This document shows positions 11,691-23,220 of a stretch of 64,000 nt of DNA, one piece after another. The notes beneath the pieces were generated by a model. That model was not told the origin of the DNA and made no database searches. It was given only the letters and a program-made list of their open reading frames with translations. Made by a program: the position numbers and the translations under genes. The stretch's first letter is position 1. The number at the start of each line of letters is the position of its first letter. This DNA is from Pseudomonas sp. WN033 (GTDB taxonomy: Bacteria > Pseudomonadota > Gammaproteobacteria > Pseudomonadales > Pseudomonadaceae). The DNA lies in NCBI GenBank assembly GCA_002287035.1, contig NSKG01000003.1, forward strand, positions 186,001 to 250,000, in the 5' to 3' direction.

Positions 11691-11730
11691 GGCCCCTCCG
11701 GGGCCGCTGGCTAAAGCTTGGAGCGGCCCC
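11691..11730 (-). other. paired G+C-rich hairpins between prkA and yeaH
   Basis: Two overlapping stems: GGCCCC/GGGGCC near 11691-11705 and a 9-bp perfect stem, GGGGCCGCT (11700-11708) with AGCGGCCCC (11722-11730). No T run follows. They cannot form together, since they share 11700-11705. They could trim or attenuate the message between prkA and yeaH. Confidence 0.4.
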
Positions 11731-11784
11731 TGTGGTAGTGTTGCCTAGGCGTGTATTACGCTCGTATTGCCTTCGCGTTGCGAG

Positions 11785-13707
11785 TTACTGAGCTTTTCTT
11801 ACACGCAGATACCATTCCGACAGCAGCCGCACCTGTTTCTCGGTATAACCGCGCTCGACCATGCGGGTGACGAAGTCGTTGTGTTTCTTCTGGTCCTCTT
11901 TCGATGCCTTGGCGTTGAAGCTGATGACCGGCAGCAGGTCTTCGGTGTTGGAGAACATTTTCTTCTCGATCACCACCCGCAGTTTTTCATAGGACAGCCA
12001 GGTCGGGTTCTTGCCGTGGTTGTGGGCTCGGGCCCGCAACACGAAGTTGACGATCTCGTTGCGGAAATCCTTCGGGTTGCTGATGCCGGCCGGTTTCTCG
12101 ATCTTCTCCAGTTCCTCGTTGAGCGCGGCGCGGTTGAGAATCTCGCCGGTATCCGGATCGCGGTATTCCTGATCCTGAATCCAGAAGTCGGCATACATGA
12201 CATAGCGATCGAAGATGTTTTGCCCGTATTCGCTGTAGGACTCCAGGTAGGCGGTCTGGATTTCCTTGCCGATGAAGTCGACATAACGCGGTGCCAGGTA
12301 CTCCTTGATAAAGCGCAGGTAACGCTCGCTGACATCGTTGGGGAACTGTTCCTGTTCGATCTGCTGCTCCAGTACATAGAGCAGGTGAACCGGGTTGGCG
12401 GCAATCTCGCTGTGATCGTAGTTGAACACCTTGGACAGGATCTTGAAGGCGAACCGGGTCGACAGGCCGCTCATGCCTTCATCGACGCCAGCCGTGTCGC
12501 GGTACTCCTGAATCGACTTGGCCTTGGGATCGGTGTCCTTGAGGTTTTCGCCGTCATAGATGCGCATCTTCGAGTAGACGTTGGAGTTTTCCGGTTCTTT
12601 CAGGCGCGAAAGCACCGAGAACTGGGCCAGCATCTTCAGGGTGTCCGGGGCGCAATGGGCACTGGCCAGCGAACTGTTGGTCAGCAGTTTCTGGTAGATC
12701 TGGATTTCATCACTGACCCGCAGACAGTAGGGCACCTTGACGATGTAGATGCGGTCGATGAACGCCTCGTTGTTCTTGTTGTTGCGGAACGTGTGCCATT
12801 CCGACTCGTTGGAGTGGGCCAGAATGATGCCGCTGAACGGAATCGCGCCCATGCCTTCGGTGCTGTTGTAGTTGCCTTCCTGGGTCGCGGTCAGCAGCGG
12901 GTGCAGCACCTTGATCGGCGCCTTGAACATCTCGACGAACTCCATCAGCCCCTGGTTGGAGCGGCACAGGCCGCCGGAGTAGCTGTAGGCGTCGGGGTCG
13001 TTCTGCGGGAACTCTTCCAGTTTGCGGATATCGACCTTGCCGACCAGCGAGGAGATGTCCTGGTTATTCTCGTCGCCCGGCTCGGTCTTGCTGATGGCGA
13101 CCTGCTGAAGGATCGAGGGGTAGAGTTTGACCACCCGGAACTGGCCGATGTCGCCATTGAACTCATGCAGGCGCTTGACCGCCCAGGGCGACATGATGCT
13201 GGTCAGGTAGCGCCGGGGGATGCCGTAGTCTTCCTCGAGAATGGCGCCGTCTTCATCAGCGCTGAACAGCCCCAGCGGCGATTCGAACACGGGTGAATCC
13301 TTGATCGCGTAGAAGGGCACCTGCTGCATCAGCGCCTTGAGCTTTTCCGCCAGTGAGGACTTGCCGCCGCCGACCGGGCCGAGCAGGTAGAGGATCTGTT
13401 TGCGCTCTTCCAGGCCCTGGGCCGCATGCTTGAAGAACGACACGATGTGCTCGATCGCGTCTTCCATGCCGTGAAAGTCAGCGAAGGCCGGATAACGCTT
13501 GATCATCTTGTTGGAAAAGATCCGCGATAGCCTGGGGTCCAGCGAGGTGTCGATCAGCTCCGGTTCGCCAATCGCCTTGAGCAGCCGTTCCGACGCGCTG
13601 GCGTAGGCCATCGGGTCGGTTTTGCAGAGCTCAAGGTACTCCTGCAGGGAATAGTCCTCCTGCCGTGTGGCTTCGAAGCGGTTCTGAAAATGGCTGAATA
13701 TGCTCAT
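11785..13707 (-). CDS. prkA: PrkA family serine protein kinase / AAA ATPase (YeaG-like)
   Basis: 640 residues from MSIFSHFQNRFEATRQEDYSLQEYLELC. An N-terminal AAA-type ATPase module has Walker A (LLGPVGGGKSSLAEKLK) and the surrounding GMEDAIEHIVSFFKHAAQG; a C-terminal PrkA kinase-type domain follows. An upstream in-frame ATG (16 codons earlier) is rejected because its peptide is Arg/Pro-rich and not family-like. It heads the prkA-yeaH-spoVR set. A leader of about 240 bases with a strong stem-loop precedes it. In E. coli yeaGH is under sigma-S; a sigma-S-like CTATTCT is seen upstream here. Confidence 0.95.
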   Translation of the reverse strand: MSIFSHFQNRFEATRQEDYSLQEYLELCKTDPMAYASASERLLKAIGEPELIDTSLDPRLSRIFSNKMIKRYPAFADFHGMEDAIEHIVSFFKHAAQGLEERKQILYLLGPVGGGKSSLAEKLKALMQQVPFYAIKDSPVFESPLGLFSADEDGAILEEDYGIPRRYLTSIMSPWAVKRLHEFNGDIGQFRVVKLYPSILQQVAISKTEPGDENNQDISSLVGKVDIRKLEEFPQNDPDAYSYSGGLCRSNQGLMEFVEMFKAPIKVLHPLLTATQEGNYNSTEGMGAIPFSGIILAHSNESEWHTFRNNKNNEAFIDRIYIVKVPYCLRVSDEIQIYQKLLTNSSLASAHCAPDTLKMLAQFSVLSRLKEPENSNVYSKMRIYDGENLKDTDPKAKSIQEYRDTAGVDEGMSGLSTRFAFKILSKVFNYDHSEIAANPVHLLYVLEQQIEQEQFPNDVSERYLRFIKEYLAPRYVDFIGKEIQTAYLESYSEYGQNIFDRYVMYADFWIQDQEYRDPDTGEILNRAALNEELEKIEKPAGISNPKDFRNEIVNFVLRARAHNHGKNPTWLSYEKLRVVIEKKMFSNTEDLLPVISFNAKASKEDQKKHNDFVTRMVERGYTEKQVRLLSEWYLRVRKAQ

Positions 13708-13851
13708 GACACGACCTCGCTGTTGCCTGGGATGAGGTCTGTGACTTCCGGGCACCTTCCCGTCTGACGCGCAGTACCGGGCGACGGCAAATCCTGATGC
13801 GTGAATCCCCCAATACCACCTGTTGCACGGGCATGCGTGGGGAGTCTGTCG

Positions 13852-13932
13852 GTGACCCGGCAGCCGGCGTCCCGGCTACCGAAGGGACCGGCAGGCTCCC
13901 TTGTTATCGGAAGCCGGCAGACCGGCACTCAC
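13852..13932 (-). promoter_or_regulatory. structured 5' leader of prkA
   Basis: In the 318 bases between prkA and glpE there is no gene. Read on the minus strand, an 81-base stem-loop starts GTGAGTGCCGG and closes with GCCGGGTCAC, with an inner hairpin AAGGGA/TCCCTT (13897-13902 with 13882-13887). CTGCCGG occurs three times inside it. I do not recognise it as a known riboswitch. Confidence 0.4.
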
Positions 13933-13953
13933 TTCTTTGATTGCCTTGTTCTC

Positions 13954-13960
13954 AGAATAG
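13954..13960 (-). promoter_or_regulatory. candidate sigma-S-like -10 box for prkA
   Basis: CTATTCT on the minus strand differs at one base from the CTATACT core of sigma-S promoters. It lies about 20 bases before the leader stem-loop. There is no convincing -35 element, as is usual for this class. Confidence 0.3.
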
Positions 13961-14025
13961 TTCTTTTGCGCGCGGGGGGAAGGGCGATTATGAAAAAAAG
14001 TGCGACGAAGAGCGGGCTGGGCGGT

Positions 14026-14346
14026 TCAGTTTTGCTCAATGTACTGAGGGTAGTATTGGCGCCACAGTTCGAAGCCGCCATCCAGGCTGTAGACCTCGGC
14101 AAAGCCGACATTGGCCAGGTAGGCGGCGGCCGGCTGGCTGGAGTTGCCGTGATAGCAACAGACAATCAGCGGCTGCTGCTGGTCGGTACTGGCGATGAAC
14201 TGGGCGAGGTTGTCATTGTCGAGCCGCACCGCGCCACGAATATGCCCCTGGGCATAACTTTGCGGGTCGCGAATGTCGGCGAGGTTGGCTCCGTTTTCCA
14301 GGAGTTTGGCTGCCTGCTCGGCACTGATACGTTGAAATTCGCTCAT
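14026..14346 (-). CDS. glpE: thiosulfate sulfurtransferase GlpE (single-domain rhodanese)
   Basis: 106-residue cytosolic rhodanese that moves sulfane sulfur from thiosulfate to acceptors such as thioredoxin. The active-site loop CCYHGNSS has the catalytic Cys at residue 64. [22 protein letters not shown] is the usual CH2A region. The length is typical of single-domain GlpE. It lies 12 bases after apaH on the same strand, as in P. aeruginosa, and is the last gene of the lptD-to-glpE run. Confidence 0.94.
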   Translation of the reverse strand: MSEFQRISAEQAAKLLENGANLADIRDPQSYAQGHIRGAVRLDNDNLAQFIASTDQQQPLIVCCYHGNSSQPAAAYLANVGFAEVYSLDGGFELWRQYYPQYIEQN

Positions 14347-14358
14347 GGGCTTGTCCTC

Positions 14359-15171
14359 TTAGTCGGCACAGTCGCACTGGTGTCGTTCGCCGGTTTCCAG
14401 GTTCATCAGGGTCATGTTGCCGCCCCAGACACAGCCGCTATCGAGTGCATGTACCCCGGGGGCATCACAGTGCGCCTCAAGAGCAGCCCAGTGGCCAAAG
14501 ACGATCTGGGTCTCTGGGTCGCGGCGGGGGAAGCTGAACCAGGGGGCAAAGCCCTTGGGGGCATGTCCCAGGCCTTCCTTGGATTTCAGGTCCAGGGTGC
14601 CATCGGCCAGACAGAAGCGCATGCGGGTCAGGTAATTGGTGATCACACGCAGACGCTCGGTGCCCTTGAGGCTGGACTTCCAGCGGTCAGGCTTGTTGCC
14701 GTACATCTCGTCCAGATACCAGGGCAGGCGCTCATCGCAGCGCAAGACCTCTTCAACCTCGGCCGCTCGGGCCAGAGTCTCGTTCACTCCCCAGATCGGC
14801 GGGATGCCGGCATGGGTCATGATGATGTCATGGGTCGGATCATAATGTGCCAGCGGGCGGCGGCGCAGGCTTTCAAGCAACTGTTCGCGGTCCGGGGCCT
14901 TGAGAATGGCCAGCAGGGTATCGGATTTGCGCAGCCGGCTGGCATCACGAGCGGCGGCCAGCAGGTGCAGATCATGATTGCCCAGTACCGCCACGCAAGC
15001 ATCTCCCAGGCTGTCGAGAAAGCGCAGGGTTTCCAGCGAGTCGGGGCCACGGTTGACCAGATCGCCGACCGACCAGAGGGTATCACGCGAGGGGTTGAAG
15101 CCAACCTCGGCCAGCAGGCACTTGAGGGGCTTAAGGCAACCTTGAATGTCTCCAACCGCGTACGTGGTCAT
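14359..15171 (-). CDS. apaH: symmetrical bis(5'-nucleosyl)-tetraphosphatase
   Basis: Hydrolyses Ap4A to two ADP, and in E. coli also removes Np4 caps from RNA. 270 residues with the metallophosphatase motifs in order: [30 protein letters not shown], and THAGI. It lies 10 bases downstream of apaG; apaG-apaH is a conserved pair. Length and start ([11 protein letters not shown]) match the family. Confidence 0.96.
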   Translation of the reverse strand: MTTYAVGDIQGCLKPLKCLLAEVGFNPSRDTLWSVGDLVNRGPDSLETLRFLDSLGDACVAVLGNHDLHLLAAARDASRLRKSDTLLAILKAPDREQLLESLRRRPLAHYDPTHDIIMTHAGIPPIWGVNETLARAAEVEEVLRCDERLPWYLDEMYGNKPDRWKSSLKGTERLRVITNYLTRMRFCLADGTLDLKSKEGLGHAPKGFAPWFSFPRRDPETQIVFGHWAALEAHCDAPGVHALDSGCVWGGNMTLMNLETGERHQCDCAD

Positions 15172-15181
15172 GGTGCTCTTG

Positions 15182-15565
15182 TCAGTTCAGGGCGTTGGGC
15201 TGGGCCAGTCGGAACAGCGGAATGCCGGCGCGAAAGGCGTGGCCGTCCTCAGCCCGCATGCCATAGCTGCCTTCCATGGTGCCCACCGGAGTCTCCAGAA
15301 CGCAACCACTGGTGTAGGTGTGGCTGGCGCCGGGTGCGATCACCGGCTGTTCGCCGACCACACCGGGGCCGCGCACTTCCTGCAGCTTGCCATTGCCGTC
15401 GGTGATCAGCCAGTGACGGTCGAGCAGTTGGGTGGCGATGTCACCGGTGTTGCTGATGGTAATGGTATAGGCGAAGGCGAAGCGGTTGGCCTGGGGCTCG
15501 GACTGTTCATCAAGGTAGCGGGTGGCTACCTTGATGCTGATGGCGTAATGCGGATCAGAACTCAT
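15182..15565 (-). CDS. apaG: ApaG protein (Co2+/Mg2+ efflux-associated, DUF525)
   Basis: 127-residue ApaG-fold protein with an immunoglobulin-like beta sandwich. [34 protein letters not shown] and [19 protein letters not shown] are the family signatures, the latter including the glycine-rich GxGxxG-like region ([11 protein letters not shown]). The biochemical role is unclear; Salmonella corD mutants have altered cobalt resistance. Its first codon overlaps the rsmA stop by four bases, indicating coupling. Confidence 0.95.
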   Translation of the reverse strand: MSSDPHYAISIKVATRYLDEQSEPQANRFAFAYTITISNTGDIATQLLDRHWLITDGNGKLQEVRGPGVVGEQPVIAPGASHTYTSGCVLETPVGTMEGSYGMRAEDGHAFRAGIPLFRLAQPNALN

Positions 15566-16368
15566 TGGCCGCGCTCCTGGTCCGCCAGATGGTTGGCCAG
15601 GCGGACGAAGCCGGCCAGGTCAATCTGCTCGGGCCGGAGCCCCGGGTCGATCCCGGCAGCCTCGATGGCGTTGCTGTCGAGCAGTGGCTTGAGCGTGTTG
15701 CGCAGGGTCTTGCGGCGATGGTTGAAGGCTTCACGCACAACCCGCTCCAGGCAGCTCAGATCTTTGGCCGGATGGGGCAGACTGGCGTGAGGGGTGAGCC
15801 GGACAATCGCTGAGTCGACCTTGGGCGGCGGGTTGAACGCGCCGGGGCCAACATCGAACAGGTGTTCAACCTGGCAATGGTACTGGACCATGATGCCGAG
15901 TCGACCGTAGTGGTTCTCGCCGACCTGGGCGGCCAGGCGCTGGACCACTTCCTTTTGCAGCATGAAGTGCATGTCGGCGACATGTTCGGCCTGATCGAGC
16001 AGGTGGAACATCAGCGGGGTCGAGATGTTGTACGGGAGGTTGCCGACGATGCGCAGCTTCTCGTCGGCTTCGACCAGGGTGCTGAAATCGAACTTCAGGG
16101 CGTCGCCCTTGTGCAGCCGGAACAGCGGGTTATGGCCGAACCGGGCCAGCAGGATCGGGTGCAGGTCGTGGTCCAGTTCGACCACGTCCAGCCGGGCGTT
16201 GCTGGCCAGCAGGCCAGTGGTGATCGCGCCCTGGCCGGGGCCGATTTCAACCAGATGCTGGCCTTCGCGGGGATGGATGGCACGCAGGATACGATTGATC
16301 ACGCCGTGGTCATGGAGAAAATTCTGGCCGAAGCGCTTGCGCGCCCGGTGTGGGGCAAATTCAGTCAT
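15562..16368 (-). CDS. rsmA: 16S rRNA dimethyladenosine transferase RsmA (KsgA)
   Basis: Dimethylates A1518 and A1519 in helix 45 of 16S rRNA and acts as a late checkpoint of 30S assembly. 268 residues. [15 protein letters not shown] is the family N-terminus, [15 protein letters not shown] is the SAM site, and [15 protein letters not shown] is the catalytic motif IV. The start overlaps the end of pdxA by eight bases and the stop overlaps apaG by four. Do not confuse it with the CsrA-type RsmA regulator of pseudomonads. Confidence 0.96.
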   Translation of the reverse strand: MTEFAPHRARKRFGQNFLHDHGVINRILRAIHPREGQHLVEIGPGQGAITTGLLASNARLDVVELDHDLHPILLARFGHNPLFRLHKGDALKFDFSTLVEADEKLRIVGNLPYNISTPLMFHLLDQAEHVADMHFMLQKEVVQRLAAQVGENHYGRLGIMVQYHCQVEHLFDVGPGAFNPPPKVDSAIVRLTPHASLPHPAKDLSCLERVVREAFNHRRKTLRNTLKPLLDSNAIEAAGIDPGLRPEQIDLAGFVRLANHLADQERGQ

Positions 16369-17356
16369 GGTGTGTTCCGGCTTCGATCATCTCGATGGCG
16401 GTAGTGAGGGCTACGTGCAGGCTGCCGGCATCGGCGCGGCCAGTGCCGGCCAGATCCAGCGCCGTGCCATGATCGACCGAGGTGCGGATGATCGGCAACC
16501 CCAGAGTGATATTTACGGCCTGGCCGAAACCCTTGTGCTTGAGCACCGGCAGGCCCTGGTCGTGATACATGGCCAATACCGCATCGGCCTGACCCAGGTG
16601 CTTGGGGGTGAACAGGGTGTCGGCTGGCAGGGGGCCGTACAGATTTAGACCACGCTCGCGCAGGCGTGCGAGCACTGGCTCGATTACTTCGATTTCTTCG
16701 CGCCCCAGATGTCCGCCTTCGCCGGCATGCGGGTTGAGGCCGCAGACCAGGATGCGCGGGTTACTCAGGCCGAATTTGTGGCGCAGGTCGTGATTCAGAA
16801 TGCCGATGACCCGTTCCAGCAGTGGCTGGTCGATGGCATCGGCTACCGCTCGCAGTGGCAGATGGGTGGTGGCCAGGGCGACCCGCAGACCGGGGCAGGC
16901 CAGCATCATCACAACCTGTGCGGTGTGGGTCAGTTCGGCGAAGAATTCGGTGTGCCCGGAGAAGGCCACGCCGGCGTCGTTGATGACGCCTTTGTGGACC
17001 GGTGCAGTGACCACCGCAGCAAACCGCTGGTCCAGACAACCCTGGCCGGCCTGGCGCAGGGTTTCCAGTACGTAGCCGGCATTGGCCGGGTCGAGCTGGC
17101 CGGGCCTGCAGCGGCTGGCTAACGGTACATGCTGCACGCTGAGCTGGCCGGCCGCTTGTGCTGTAGCTGGCTGGCTGGGGTCGAATGCTGTGAGTTCTAC
17201 CGTCAGGCCCAGTTGCCGAGCCCGCTCATGCAGCAGGTCGATGTCGGCGATGATCACCCGCTGGTGCCGGCAGGGTTGGGCTGCCAGCATCAGACACAGG
17301 TCGGGGCCGATACCCGCCGGCTCGCCGGCGGTCAGGGCAATGGCATGACAGCTCAC
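16361..17356 (-). CDS. pdxA: 4-hydroxythreonine-4-phosphate dehydrogenase
   Basis: NAD-dependent enzyme of pyridoxal phosphate synthesis; its product goes to PdxJ. 331 residues starting at GTG (17356), whose G is also the last base of the sur[18 protein letters not shown], the metal-site [26 protein letters not shown] and [16 protein letters not shown] are all family motifs. It sits inside the surA-pdxA-rsmA-apaG-apaH overlap chain. Confidence 0.96.
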   Translation of the reverse strand: MSCHAIALTAGEPAGIGPDLCLMLAAQPCRHQRVIIADIDLLHERARQLGLTVELTAFDPSQPATAQAAGQLSVQHVPLASRCRPGQLDPANAGYVLETLRQAGQGCLDQRFAAVVTAPVHKGVINDAGVAFSGHTEFFAELTHTAQVVMMLACPGLRVALATTHLPLRAVADAIDQPLLERVIGILNHDLRHKFGLSNPRILVCGLNPHAGEGGHLGREEIEVIEPVLARLRERGLNLYGPLPADTLFTPKHLGQADAVLAMYHDQGLPVLKHKGFGQAVNITLGLPIIRTSVDHGTALDLAGTGRADAGSLHVALTTAIEMIEAGTHHD

Positions 17357-18654
17357 TAGATGCGGATCTCGACGAAGGCTTCATCGCGGATTTCCAGCAG
17401 CCAGCTCTGCAGTTCTTCCTCGTACTTGCGGTTCTGCAGCAGGTTGATGGCTTGCTGCTCGCGCATTTCCTCGGTCATGTCGACCCTGCGTGAATCCTGG
17501 ACTTCGAGAATGTGCCAGCCGAACTGGGTCTGGAACGGCAGCGAGACCCGGTTCTGTGGGGTGTCGAGCATCATGTCGCGGAATTCCGGCACCATCATGT
17601 CCGGCGATATCCAGTTGAGCGAGCCGCCGTTGAGCGCCGAACCCGGATCTTCGGAGAAGGAGCGGGCCAGAGTGGCGAAGTCTTCGCCGTTCTGGATGCG
17701 CTCATACAGCCGGCGCACCAGTTGCTCGGCTTCCTGTTCGGAGCGGATTTCGCTGGGTTTGATCAGGATATGGCGGACCTGAAACTCCTCGACCAACTGG
17801 CTGTCGCCACCGCGCTTTTCCAGCAGTTTGAGGATGTGGAAACCGGCCGGGGAACGGATCGGCTGGGTGATTTCACCCACTTCCAGGCGGCCCACGGCGG
17901 TGGCAAATGGTCCGGGCAACTGAGCAGCCTTGCGCCAGCCCAGCTCGCCGCCTTCCAGCGCGGTATCGCCGCCCGAGCGGCTGACTGCCAGAGTGGTGAA
18001 GTCGGCGCCAGCACTCAGTTCCTGATGGATTTCGGCGGCGGCCTGGGCAACCCGTTCAACATCGGCCTGGCTGGCGCTGTCGGAGATCGGCAGAACGATC
18101 ATTGCCAGGCGGTAGTCGGCCGACATCTGGAACCGGCCTACCTCGGAGTTGAGGAAGTTGCGCACTTCCTGGTCGGAGACCTGGATGCGCTCGGCCACCC
18201 GGCGCTGGCGCACCCGGTTGATGATCATCTCGCGGCGGATCTGGTCGCGGGCTTCGGCGTAGCTGATGCCGTCACGCTCCAGCGCGGCACGGAACTGATC
18301 AAGGGTCAGGCCGTTGCGCTCAGCCACCTGCTGCATGGTCTGGTTGAGGCTGGCGTCGTCGATCCGAATGCCGGCGCGCTCGGCCATCTGCAGCTGGATG
18401 CTTTCCAGTACCAGGCGCTCGATGACCTGCTCGCGCAATACGCTGTCCGGCGGGGCACTGGTGCCACGCTCCTGGAGCTGCAGGCGCACGCTGTGCATGC
18501 GCTGTTCGACTTGACTGGCCATCACCACGTCGTTGTCGACGATGGCGGCGACCCGGTCCAGCGGAACTACCTGGGCCTGGAGCTGGCTGCTGAGAAAAAG
18601 GCCAGCACACAGGCTGATCAACGCTGGGTATAACTTAGAAGGCATTGTCTTCAC
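17356..18654 (-). CDS. surA: periplasmic chaperone and peptidyl-prolyl isomerase SurA
   Basis: Escorts unfolded outer-membrane proteins, including LptD, across the periplasm. 432 residues. A signal peptide ([28 protein letters not shown], cleavage probably after LQA) is followed by the SurA N-domain ([21 protein letters not shown]), two parvulin domains (about residues 175-275 and 290-390; [12 protein letters not shown] and [10 protein letters not shown]), and the C-terminal helix. It overlaps the 3' end of lptD by 20 bases, so the chaperone is coupled to a principal client. Confidence 0.96.
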   Translation of the reverse strand: MKTMPSKLYPALISLCAGLFLSSQLQAQVVPLDRVAAIVDNDVVMASQVEQRMHSVRLQLQERGTSAPPDSVLREQVIERLVLESIQLQMAERAGIRIDDASLNQTMQQVAERNGLTLDQFRAALERDGISYAEARDQIRREMIINRVRQRRVAERIQVSDQEVRNFLNSEVGRFQMSADYRLAMIVLPISDSASQADVERVAQAAAEIHQELSAGADFTTLAVSRSGGDTALEGGELGWRKAAQLPGPFATAVGRLEVGEITQPIRSPAGFHILKLLEKRGGDSQLVEEFQVRHILIKPSEIRSEQEAEQLVRRLYERIQNGEDFATLARSFSEDPGSALNGGSLNWISPDMMVPEFRDMMLDTPQNRVSLPFQTQFGWHILEVQDSRRVDMTEEMREQQAINLLQNRKYEEELQSWLLEIRDEAFVEIRI

Positions 18655-21367
18655 GCTCTCTGTAACCAGGGATACCTTCGTTCAGAAGGTTTTCAACACG
18701 ACTACCGGTTAGGTTGCCTAATCCTTTGAACACGATCTGCAGGAAAATTCCCCGATCCGGTTCGTCATTGCGGTTGGGGTTGAGACTGGTCTCGTCATAG
18801 TCGATCCAGTACCGGTTGATGACTCGCAGCTTCCAGCAGCAACTGTCGTACTCGAAGCCGCCGTAGCTTTCCAGAGTACGATTGCGGCCGTAGTCATACT
18901 GCCAGCGGCCAATCAGGCTCCACTGCGGGCTGACCGGCCAGATGAACGAGAAGTCATGCTGGTCGATCTTGTAGTAGTTCTTGATGTAGTTGGGGTTGCC
19001 CGGCAGACCGTAATCAGGATTGAAGGTCCATTGCCCGGTTTCACGGTCGAAGCGCAGGGTGTCGTTGCGATAGCGATAGCCAACGTTGACCACCTTGCGT
19101 GGGTTGTCGGCCGGCTGGTAGTGCCACATGGCGCTGCCGGAACGGGTGGTGCGCTGATCCGGATCCCAGTTAAAGGTTGAGTTGAAGCGCCAGTCGCGGT
19201 TGTAGCGATACTGGTACTCCAGCGCGTAGGGCGATACCGATGCCTGAGCAGTGTCGCGAGTACGATAATCGATCCCGCGCAACTGTACCTTGCGGTCCTG
19301 GAAGTAATAGGCCTGGCCAATACTCAGGCGTTGGCGCTCGAAGCCGTTGGCTTCGATCCAGCGGTTGGTCAGGCCGAATGACAACTGGTTGGCATCGCCG
19401 ATGCGGTCCTTGCCGGAGAAGCGGTTTTCCCGCCACAGCGCGCCATAACTGAAGCTGGGCTCGCCGGAGTCGAAGATCGGGATATCGGTCTGGTCTTTTT
19501 CCGGCACATACAGATAGAACAGCCGTGGCTCCAGGGTCTGGGTGTAGCTATTGCCGAACAGCTCGGTGGGGCGGTCGAAGTACAGGCCGCTGTCGACGCT
19601 GAAGATCGGCAGGCCACGGTCCTGGCTGCTCCTGAACCGTTCGTCGGCATTCAGGCTGGTCTTGCCCTGATTGTCGAGCGACAGGTCGTAGTGGGTATAG
19701 GCATATTTGACCGAGGGGCGCAGGAAGCCCCAGGTCCAGTTCAGTGGCAGGCTGACGCCTGGCTCCAGGTGCAGGCGCTCGCCCTCGGCGCGGGTCAGGC
19801 CCTGCAGCCGGTCGTCGTACCAGCGATGTTCGGGGCCGCCGGTGTTGCCATCCTGATCAGTAGAGAACCCGCTCATCAGGCTACGCTGGAAGCTGACGTA
19901 CTCGGTCCGGTAATCCAGGCGCACGCCGCCGGGCTGCATCGGCACCACGCCGTTGACGGTCAGCTGCGGCAGCCGCTCGTACGGGGTGATGTCGGTGATA
20001 GTGGCCCGCTCGTAGGCATGCAGGTTGAGCCGGGCAGTGTAGCTGTCGCCACGCCAGCTCAGGCTGCCACGCTGGTCGAGGAAGTTGTCGGTCTTGATCC
20101 CCAGGTAGGTGTCCAGATCCTGGAAGTAGTAGGGGTCGCTGATGTCGGTATAGTCGACCTCGGCTCGCAGCCGGGAACCGAACTGCGATTCGTTCTGCCA
20201 GCTATACATCCAGCGCTGGTCTTTGTATTTGGACTGCAGCTTGCGCTCGTCTTCGCGGTCGTCGAGGAACGCCGCGCCGACCTGGCCACGGCTGCTGGGG
20301 GTCAGATAGCGGAACTCACCCTCCATCAGCAGGCCGCGGTCGGTCATGATGGTCGGGTACAGAGTGGCGTCGTAGTTGGGCGCCAGGTTCAGATAGTAGG
20401 GCAGTGTCAGCTCGCTGCCCGAGTTTTGGCTGTAGGACATGCTCGGAACCAGCAGGCCGCTCTGGCGCCGGTCGTCGATCGGGAAGTAGATGTAGGGGGT
20501 GTATAGCACCGGTACATTCTTGACCCGCAGAGTCACATTCCTGGCTTCACCCCAGCCTTTTTCCCGGTCCAGTTCGATATCGCGGCCGGTCAGGGTCCAG
20601 GTGTTATGGCCTGGTTCGCAGGTGGTGTAGGTGCCATTGGCAACCACGATGATCGCATCTTCGCGGCGTTTGAGGCTGTCGGCGGTGCCGCGGGCATGCG
20701 CTTCGTGCATCACGTAGCGGACATCCTCGACCTGGGTAGCGCCGGTGCCGATATCCATCCGGGCCCGATCGCCCAGAACCAGGACGCCGTCGTCACGCAG
20801 GCGGACGTTGCCCTGCAGTTCGACCTCGTTGGTGTTGCGGTTATAGCGAGCCTGGCTGGATTGAGCCTGCAGGCGACCCTGGCGCAACAACACGTCACCT
20901 TCGAGGGTGCCGACCTGGCTGTCCTGCTCGAAGCGGCTGGCATCGGCAGTGGCATAGACCGGCAACTGATCGAATGGGGTGCCGTCATCGCGGCCCTCAC
21001 GCTCCGGTTCGACATAGGTGCCGCCGCAATAAGGTGCGATGGCGGCCTGTTGCTCGGCGCTGAGCTGGCTGCGCGGAACCCAGTCCAGCTCGGTGTAAGC
21101 CGTTTGCTGAGGCTGGGCCGACGGTGCGGCACTGCGCGTCGGGCCGGGTTGCTCGGTGCTCGCGGTGCGCTCGACCGGTTCTGCCCGGGTCGGGCGCGGA
21201 GGCATCGGCGAGGTTGCTTCCAGCGGACTGCAGACCCAGCCTCCATCACTGCCGGCACGACATTGGACCTGGCTGTTGGCCAGGCTGGTCATGGGTTGGG
21301 CCAGCAGCAGGCCGCTGACCAGCAGTAGGGGGAAGGTGGGATGAAACGGAGGTATACGCTCAGCCAT
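18635..21367 (-). CDS. lptD: LPS-assembly outer-membrane protein LptD
   Basis: Outer-membrane barrel that, with LptE, inserts lipopolysaccharide into the outer leaflet. 910 residues from MAERIPPFHPTFPLLLVSGLLLAQPMTSLAN, a signal peptide; the frame is open 65 codons further up but that part is not family-like. The N-terminal OstA domain includes LLRQGRLQAQSSQARYNRNTNEVELQGNVRL. The disulfide cysteines are present: an early pair (QCRAG...WVCSP), APYCGG, and the late adjacent pair YDSCCWKL. A Pro/Ala/Thr-rich linker (about residues 50-85) precedes DWVPRSQL, as in Pseudomonas LptD. It diverges from amgK. Confidence 0.96.
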   Translation of the reverse strand: MAERIPPFHPTFPLLLVSGLLLAQPMTSLANSQVQCRAGSDGGWVCSPLEATSPMPPRPTRAEPVERTASTEQPGPTRSAAPSAQPQQTAYTELDWVPRSQLSAEQQAAIAPYCGGTYVEPEREGRDDGTPFDQLPVYATADASRFEQDSQVGTLEGDVLLRQGRLQAQSSQARYNRNTNEVELQGNVRLRDDGVLVLGDRARMDIGTGATQVEDVRYVMHEAHARGTADSLKRREDAIIVVANGTYTTCEPGHNTWTLTGRDIELDREKGWGEARNVTLRVKNVPVLYTPYIYFPIDDRRQSGLLVPSMSYSQNSGSELTLPYYLNLAPNYDATLYPTIMTDRGLLMEGEFRYLTPSSRGQVGAAFLDDREDERKLQSKYKDQRWMYSWQNESQFGSRLRAEVDYTDISDPYYFQDLDTYLGIKTDNFLDQRGSLSWRGDSYTARLNLHAYERATITDITPYERLPQLTVNGVVPMQPGGVRLDYRTEYVSFQRSLMSGFSTDQDGNTGGPEHRWYDDRLQGLTRAEGERLHLEPGVSLPLNWTWGFLRPSVKYAYTHYDLSLDNQGKTSLNADERFRSSQDRGLPIFSVDSGLYFDRPTELFGNSYTQTLEPRLFYLYVPEKDQTDIPIFDSGEPSFSYGALWRENRFSGKDRIGDANQLSFGLTNRWIEANGFERQRLSIGQAYYFQDRKVQLRGIDYRTRDTAQASVSPYALEYQYRYNRDWRFNSTFNWDPDQRTTRSGSAMWHYQPADNPRKVVNVGYRYRNDTLRFDRETGQWTFNPDYGLPGNPNYIKNYYKIDQHDFSFIWPVSPQWSLIGRWQYDYGRNRTLESYGGFEYDSCCWKLRVINRYWIDYDETSLNPNRNDEPDRGIFLQIVFKGLGNLTGSRVENLLNEGIPGYREREDNAF

Positions 21368-21521
21368 TGTTGTGGTATCCGGGCTTCCTGTTCGGTGCGG
21401 GACTCGCGGTGCTTGTGCGAGCTCGGCGCAACATGCATGCTGCGTCAAATCGTCGGGATCATGGATAATAAAGCATTGTGCGGCGCCAGAGCCAGCGTCG
21501 CTCCGGATTGGGATGGACATG

Positions 21522-23218
<1,697 letters not shown>

Positions 23219-23220
23219 GC

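Noticed and set aside
11767..13296. 509-codon plus-strand frame opposite prkA
   Set aside because: Shadow of prkA; low-complexity Val/Leu/Asp-rich composition typical of antisense frames.
13801..15405. 534-codon plus-strand frame opposite glpE, apaH and part of apaG
   Set aside because: Crosses several well-supported genes; no family match.
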